A DNA stretch of 10,617 nucleotides from Bacteroidota bacterium. Its GTDB lineage: Bacteria > Bacteroidota > Bacteroidia > JACCXN01. The notes under the pieces are model-generated. The model was given only the letters and a program-made list of their open reading frames with translations. It was not told the DNA's origin and searched no databases. Where the stretch lies: contig CANHPJ010000030.1 of assembly GCA_947462515.1 (NCBI GenBank), positions 1 to 10,617 of the forward strand, read 5' to 3'. Of this stretch, positions 7,124 through 10,617 are shown piece by piece (the first letter of the stretch is position 1; each line of letters opens with the position of its first letter). The position numbers and the translations under genes are program-made.

Positions 7124-7192
7124 CAGTTTAATCCGTAAAATTTACAGGATATATTTCGATATTTGTGAGCGAAAAAATTACAATTATTTCAG

Positions 7193-7216
7193 AGTAAATA
7201 TTTACTGTAATTTTTG
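7193..7216 (+). promoter_or_regulatory. Candidate fbp promoter region with a 14-bp palindrome
   Basis: AGTAAATATTTACT (7193-7206) is a perfect palindrome directly before TAATTTTTG (7208-7216), a -7-like box with one extra base between TA and TTTG. A TTTC at 7187-7190 could serve as the -33 element, so the palindrome would sit between the two promoter boxes. It starts 56 bp upstream of the fbp start. AT-rich sequence makes chance palindromes common. Confidence 0.35.
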
Positions 7217-7248
7217 TAAATTTATATTTAACCAGAAAGCAGATAAAA

Positions 7249-8271
7249 ATGAAAAAAAAGGTAACTACATTAGGTCAGTTTATTATTGAGAAACAGGCAG
7301 ATTTTCCATTTTCTAAAGGTGAATTATCAAGGCTTTTAAGAGATATAGGCATTGCTGCAAAGATAGTTAACCGCGAAGTTAATAAGGCAGGCTTAGTTGA
7401 TATTTTAGGTGAAGTAGGAGAGGTAAATGTACAAGGCGAAAACGTTAAAAAATTAGATGTTTTTGCTGATGAAGCATTTATTTCGGCTTTAAGTTCCGGA
7501 GGAGAGTGCTGTGCAATAGCCTCAGAAGAGCAGGAGGAAATAGTATCTATAGAGAATCTAGTTTCAAGAGATGCCAAGTATGTAGTAGCCATAGATCCGT
7601 TGGATGGTTCATCTAATATTGATGTAAATGTTTCAATTGGAACCATATTTGCCATTTATAGAAGAACATCGCTGTCGGGTTGTGGCACCAATGAAGACTT
7701 TTTGCAAAAAGGAACCGAGCTGGTTGCAGCAGGCTATATAGTTTATGGCTCGTCAACTATGTTGGTATACACCACCGGAAGAGGCGTTAATGGCTTCACG
7801 CTTGATCCATCAATTGGAGAGTTTTGCCTTTCACATCCAAATATGACCTTTCCGGAGGGTGGAAACATGTATAGCATTAATCAGGGTAATTTTGTTCATT
7901 TTCCAAATGGAGTTAAGGAATATATTAAATGGGCACAGGAAGATGATAAGGCAACAAACAGGCCATATTCTCTGCGTTATATAGGATCTTTGGTTGCCGA
8001 TTTTCACCGTAATTTAATTAAGGGGGGTGTTTTTATTTATCCACCAACAGCAGCAGCACCAAAAGGCAAGTTGAGATTATTGTACGAAGCAAATCCATTG
8101 GCATTTATTGCTGAACAAGCCGGCGGAAAAGCATCGAATGGTTTTAAGAGGATATTAGAAATACAGCCGGAAACAATACATCAACGTACTCCATTGTTCA
8201 TTGGATCAAGGGAGATGGTGGAGAAAACAGAAGATAAAATGTTGAAATATATGGCTACAGAAGTTAAATAA
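7249..8271 (+). CDS. fbp: Fructose-1,6-bisphosphatase, class 1
   Basis: The enzyme hydrolyses fructose 1,6-bisphosphate to fructose 6-phosphate in gluconeogenesis, using divalent metal. At 340 residues it has the normal class 1 length. Visible features are the metal-binding acidic S-E-E (92-94), the hallmark DPLDGSSN (116-123), the substrate-site region RYIGSLVADFHRN (243-255), the GKLRLLYEANPLAFIAEQAGG block (273-293, including the metal-ligand Glu of YEAN at 280) and the closing GSREMVE (319-325). The ATG at 7249 is chosen because family similarity begins within a few residues, at TLGQFI. Its leader is AT-rich with no clear Shine-Dalgarno site. It is transcribed alone, away from aspartate kinase, and ends before a strong terminator. 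Nothing looks damaged. Confidence 0.97.
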   Translation: MKKKVTTLGQFIIEKQADFPFSKGELSRLLRDIGIAAKIVNREVNKAGLVDILGEVGEVNVQGENVKKLDVFADEAFISALSSGGECCAIASEEQEEIVSIENLVSRDAKYVVAIDPLDGSSNIDVNVSIGTIFAIYRRTSLSGCGTNEDFLQKGTELVAAGYIVYGSSTMLVYTTGRGVNGFTLDPSIGEFCLSHPNMTFPEGGNMYSINQGNFVHFPNGVKEYIKWAQEDDKATNRPYSLRYIGSLVADFHRNLIKGGVFIYPPTAAAPKGKLRLLYEANPLAFIAEQAGGKASNGFKRILEIQPETIHQRTPLFIGSREMVEKTEDKMLKYMATEVK

Positions 8272-8293
8272 AACATCATTTTTTCAATAAAAT

Positions 8294-8326
8294 AAAAGCA
8301 AAGTCATCATCTGGCTTTGCTTTTTT
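8294..8326. terminator. Terminator between the convergent fbp and type B cargo genes (probably bidirectional)
   Basis: Arms AAAAGCAAAG (8294-8303) and CTTTGCTTTT (8315-8324) pair perfectly. Two more pairs inside (8304-8314 as G-U, 8305-8313) leave a 7-nt loop, and T residues run to 8326. It begins 23 bp after the fbp stop. On the minus strand it lies 35 bp past the stop of the other gene and is followed by a T-rich tract, so it could serve both. Confidence 0.88.
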
Positions 8327-8360
8327 ATTGGCTAAAAAAAATATTATTGGTGTCTGAAAT

Positions 8361-10616
8361 CTAACGGATTAATGTAACATGTCCTTTAAAAATACGTTCA
8401 CCTTCATTTTTGTTTGATGGCTTTACTGTGATAAGATAAACATACACATCCTCATTTGCCATTAAATTACTTCCTGTTACGTTGCCATTCCAGCTATCAT
8501 CAATATTTTTAGAATAGAAGACTTCCTGGCCCCAGCGGTCAAAAATGCGCATTTCATATTTAGAAAAACCAACTCCTTTTGGGCTGAACCTATCATTTTG
8601 GCCATCATCATTAGGCGAAAAGGCATTAGGGATAAATAGTGCCATTTCGTCGACAATAGTGATTTTAATTTGCGTGCTATCATAACAATAATAATCCTGA
8701 CCCTTAATGATATTTCTATTTTTTACATTCAGTTTCACCAAGTATGTACCTGTGTCGGGAAAGGTGAAAGCACTTGTTATTAAAGAATCTTTACCCAGAC
8801 CAGCAAAATCCCATAAATAGTTAGATATATTATCGTGAGAATTGGATGCATCGAATGATACAATAGGATTAAAAATTGATTTTTCGGTAGCAGAGGCATT
8901 AATTATGGTAACAGGATTTTTTATTACTTCAAAAGTATCTTTTGCAATTGCGCTGCAGCCATCGTTATTAGTGACTTTTAGGCTAACATAATATATACCG
9001 GGAGTTGTCAGTGCACTTTGCGTTTTTTCAATTGATGAATTGTTATTATTGCCAAATTTCCATTCGTATTTTGTTATTGAGCTGTTATGTTTTATGTTTT
9101 TTAAAAATATGGTGTCGTTTTCACAAATAGCATCATCAGCTGTTATTTCGGCTTCGGGGCTTGGCAATACAGTTATTTTAATGTTTTTATTGTCTTTTAA
9201 AAGGCAGTTATCTATAACTTCCAGATTATAGCTGAAGCTAGCTATCTGGCTGGCTTTAAATACTGCCGAAGTTGTATTGCTTCCATTTGTAATATTCTTT
9301 AAATCAGATAGAGGCGACCAGGTAAATAAAAATGGTTTGCTTCCATTGATAACCTCTGCAGGCAATGTCAACGAATCACCGATACATACCTTTAAAACAG
9401 TATCAGTAGAAAATTTCAGTGAAGGGCTTTCAAAGGCGGTAATCGTTTTTTGTATCGGGTTAGCAGTATTGCAGGAATCAGAAATGGTAACGACAGTTGA
9501 GTTATTTAAGGTAAATGAGAAGGTTGAGTCACTGCCGGGAGTATTCGAATTCCAGGAGTAAGGCTTAATGCCTGAAGCAATAATTTTAACAAGAGTACCC
9601 TTACACAGGCTATCAGGAGCTATAATTGTTAATTTAGGAGCGCCGGTAATGACAATTGAAGTGTCTTTGGTACATTGTGTTATATCATCTTTAACAATAA
9701 AAGTGAATGGCCCGGGATCGAGGTTTGGAAAGGTGTTGCTTGAAGTGAAATTACCACCATTGTCTTTTGAAAATTGCCAGTTTGTAGTTCCCGAGCCGCC
9801 GCTGGCATCCAGTGTTACCGATCCTTTCAAGGACGGGCAAAGTTGGTTAATATGCAAAGGAACCGCTATTTTAGGAACCGAGTAAAAGGTAACCTTCACA
9901 CTCGCGGTATCACTTTCGCAGCCATTTTTTGTTTGGGTGGCGTAATATTTTTTGGGGATTGAAGAATATCGCGGAGTATAGTTGTTTCCCCTTGCGATTA
10001 TCGTTGTTTTATTTGGGTCGCTATACCAGGTAATGCTGTCGCCGGTGGCTGTCAATGGCAAAATAGATAAAGAATCGCAATAGCTTTTATCAGGACTCAT
10101 AAGCGGCGCATTGGGCGGAGTGCAAACACAATTTTTAATGGTAACAGCTATTGCTTTTGGAGCACTCACACATCCTGCGGCATCTGTAACTTTTATGAAA
10201 CCGCTGTAAATACCTTCTGTTGATATGGCTGGAAAGCTTATTTTTATTGGAGAAGCAGGAAGAGTGGAATCAATAATATCAGTAAATCCTGCTGCTGAAG
10301 CATTTGAATCCCACTCAATACTGAATTTAATCGGGGCACCGGTAAAAGAATAGGTGAAGGTAGTAGAAGTTGTGTCTAGGCAAACAGGAATAGGCTGAGC
10401 AGGAGTTATTGTTGGGCAGGTAGTTATTTTAACGGTGTCTGTTGCGTTTCCGCAGGCAGTTGGAACAGAGACGACATAAGTTCCGGTATCACTCGTGTTG
10501 GGTGTTATGGCGCCTGTTGTGGCATTGATAGTAAGCCCTGAAGGAGTTGCGGTATAGTTACCCGAAACCGTACCTCCCGAAACTGTTACTGATTTTGTAC
10601 CCGCTGTTGTTTTCGG
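8361..10616 (-). CDS. Large secreted multidomain protein with Ig/SprB/PKD-like modules, type B T9SS cargo (N-terminus outside window)
   Basis: The minus-strand frame stays open through the right edge (last complete codon ends at 10616). The GTG at 10169 is therefore internal, and 751 C-terminal residues are visible. Counting from the edge, a Thr/Gly/Ser-rich beta-sandwich-like segment comes first. An Ig-like module follows around residues 175-245 (KKYYATQTKNGCESD), then a SprB-like unit around 255-322 (SVTLDASGGSGTTNWQFS, FIVKDDITQC). Less clear repeats of the same style come next, then two PKD-like domains around 487-565 and 570-655 (YEWKFG with PGIYYVSLKVT; YLWDFAG with PDTGTYLVKLNV). The last 94 residues are a type B sorting domain. 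Such proteins are exported by the T9SS and are usually adhesins, enzymes or matrix components; no catalytic domain is visible here, so the function is unknown. The stop is TAG. Confidence 0.92.
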   Translation of the reverse strand, partial: PKTTAGTKSVTVSGGTVSGNYTATPSGLTINATTGAITPNTSDTGTYVVSVPTACGNATDTVKITTCPTITPAQPIPVCLDTTSTTFTYSFTGAPIKFSIEWDSNASAAGFTDIIDSTLPASPIKISFPAISTEGIYSGFIKVTDAAGCVSAPKAIAVTIKNCVCTPPNAPLMSPDKSYCDSLSILPLTATGDSITWYSDPNKTTIIARGNNYTPRYSSIPKKYYATQTKNGCESDTASVKVTFYSVPKIAVPLHINQLCPSLKGSVTLDASGGSGTTNWQFSKDNGGNFTSSNTFPNLDPGPFTFIVKDDITQCTKDTSIVITGAPKLTIIAPDSLCKGTLVKIIASGIKPYSWNSNTPGSDSTFSFTLNNSTVVTISDSCNTANPIQKTITAFESPSLKFSTDTVLKVCIGDSLTLPAEVINGSKPFLFTWSPLSDLKNITNGSNTTSAVFKASQIASFSYNLEVIDNCLLKDNKNIKITVLPSPEAEITADDAICENDTIFLKNIKHNSSITKYEWKFGNNNNSSIEKTQSALTTPGIYYVSLKVTNNDGCSAIAKDTFEVIKNPVTIINASATEKSIFNPIVSFDASNSHDNISNYLWDFAGLGKDSLITSAFTFPDTGTYLVKLNVKNRNIIKGQDYYCYDSTQIKITIVDEMALFIPNAFSPNDDGQNDRFSPKGVGFSKYEMRIFDRWGQEVFYSKNIDDSWNGNVTGSNLMANEDVYVYLITVKPSNKNEGERIFKGHVTLIR
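8364..8645 (-). other. Type B T9SS C-terminal domain (gliding-motility-associated, CHU_C-like)
   Basis: The C-terminus shows the standard order: ALFIPNAFSPNDDGQND, Y-E-M-R-I-F-D-R-W-G-Q-E-V-F, a D-D-S-W-N-G loop, an E-D-V-Y-V-Y-L-I strand and the closing F-K-G-H-V-T-L-I-R. The usual NGDG is NDDG here, a mild variant. In F. johnsoniae, SprB bears this class and depends on a PorP/SprF-like partner for export; no such partner gene is in the window. Confidence 0.95.
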
Positions 10617-10617
10617 G

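Noticed and set aside
7104..7289. A 61-codon plus-strand open frame starting at TTG and overlapping the fbp start
   Set aside because: It covers the promoter region and the first 41 bases of fbp in another frame, has AT-driven composition (many N, Y, K, I), lacks recognisable domains, and fbp has far stronger coding support.
9040..9962. Plus-strand open frames opposite the type B cargo gene
   Set aside because: They overlap one another in different frames, resemble no family and lie fully within a continuous, well-supported minus-strand coding region.
10167..10169. GTG at 10169 as the start of the type B cargo protein
   Set aside because: The same frame continues without a stop for 149 more codons to the window edge with matching Thr/Ser/Gly-rich beta-sandwich content, so the gene is longer.

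Overview
The window looks like chromosomal DNA from a low-GC member of the Bacteroidota. Three things point there. Two large secreted proteins end in the two kinds of type IX secretion system (T9SS) sorting domain. The gene starts lack Shine-Dalgarno sites and have AT-rich leaders, with Bacteroidota-type -7 boxes (TAnnTTTG). The housekeeping proteins have the expected Bacteroidota character. The genus cannot be fixed from the sequence; a free-living, possibly gliding or surface-attached organism is an inference from the adhesin-like genes.

Layout. Bases 1-3993 (+) are the 3' part of a very large SprB-repeat surface protein. It has one partial and 15 complete units of about 80 residues, then a type A T9SS sorting domain, and is closed by a strong hairpin terminator at 4011-4046. 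A spacer of about 440 bp (4047-4489) has no convincing gene but carries short direct and inverted repeats. Next are two overlapping pterin genes on +: a 6-pyruvoyl-tetrahydropterin synthase/QueD-family gene (4490-4915) and folE, GTP cyclohydrolase I (4878-5576). A 188-bp spacer full of small palindromic repeats separates folE from the convergent aspartate kinase gene (5765-7051, -). A divergent promoter region (7052-7248) with several inverted repeats then leads to fbp, class 1 fructose-1,6-bisphosphatase (7249-8271, +). A probably bidirectional terminator (8294-8326) lies between fbp and a second large secreted protein (8361-10616, -). That protein runs off the right edge and carries Ig-like, SprB-like and PKD-like modules plus a type B (gliding-motility-associated, CHU_C-like) sorting domain.

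How the genes work together. FolE makes 7,8-dihydroneopterin triphosphate from GTP, which is the substrate of the PTPS/QueD protein, so those two form a real metabolic pair and probably one transcript. Aspartate kinase (first step to lysine, threonine, methionine and diaminopimelate) and fbp (gluconeogenesis) are divergent housekeeping genes sharing one upstream region. The two edge genes encode unrelated but similarly built T9SS cargo, one for each sorting-domain class.

I saw no CRISPR array, phage or defence module, intact insertion sequence, tRNA or rRNA. I did not find evidence for a wholly new system. The best leads are the repeat mosaic in the first adhesin, the animal-type PTPS active site beside folE, the inverted repeat upstream of the aspartate kinase gene, and the repeat-bearing spacers.
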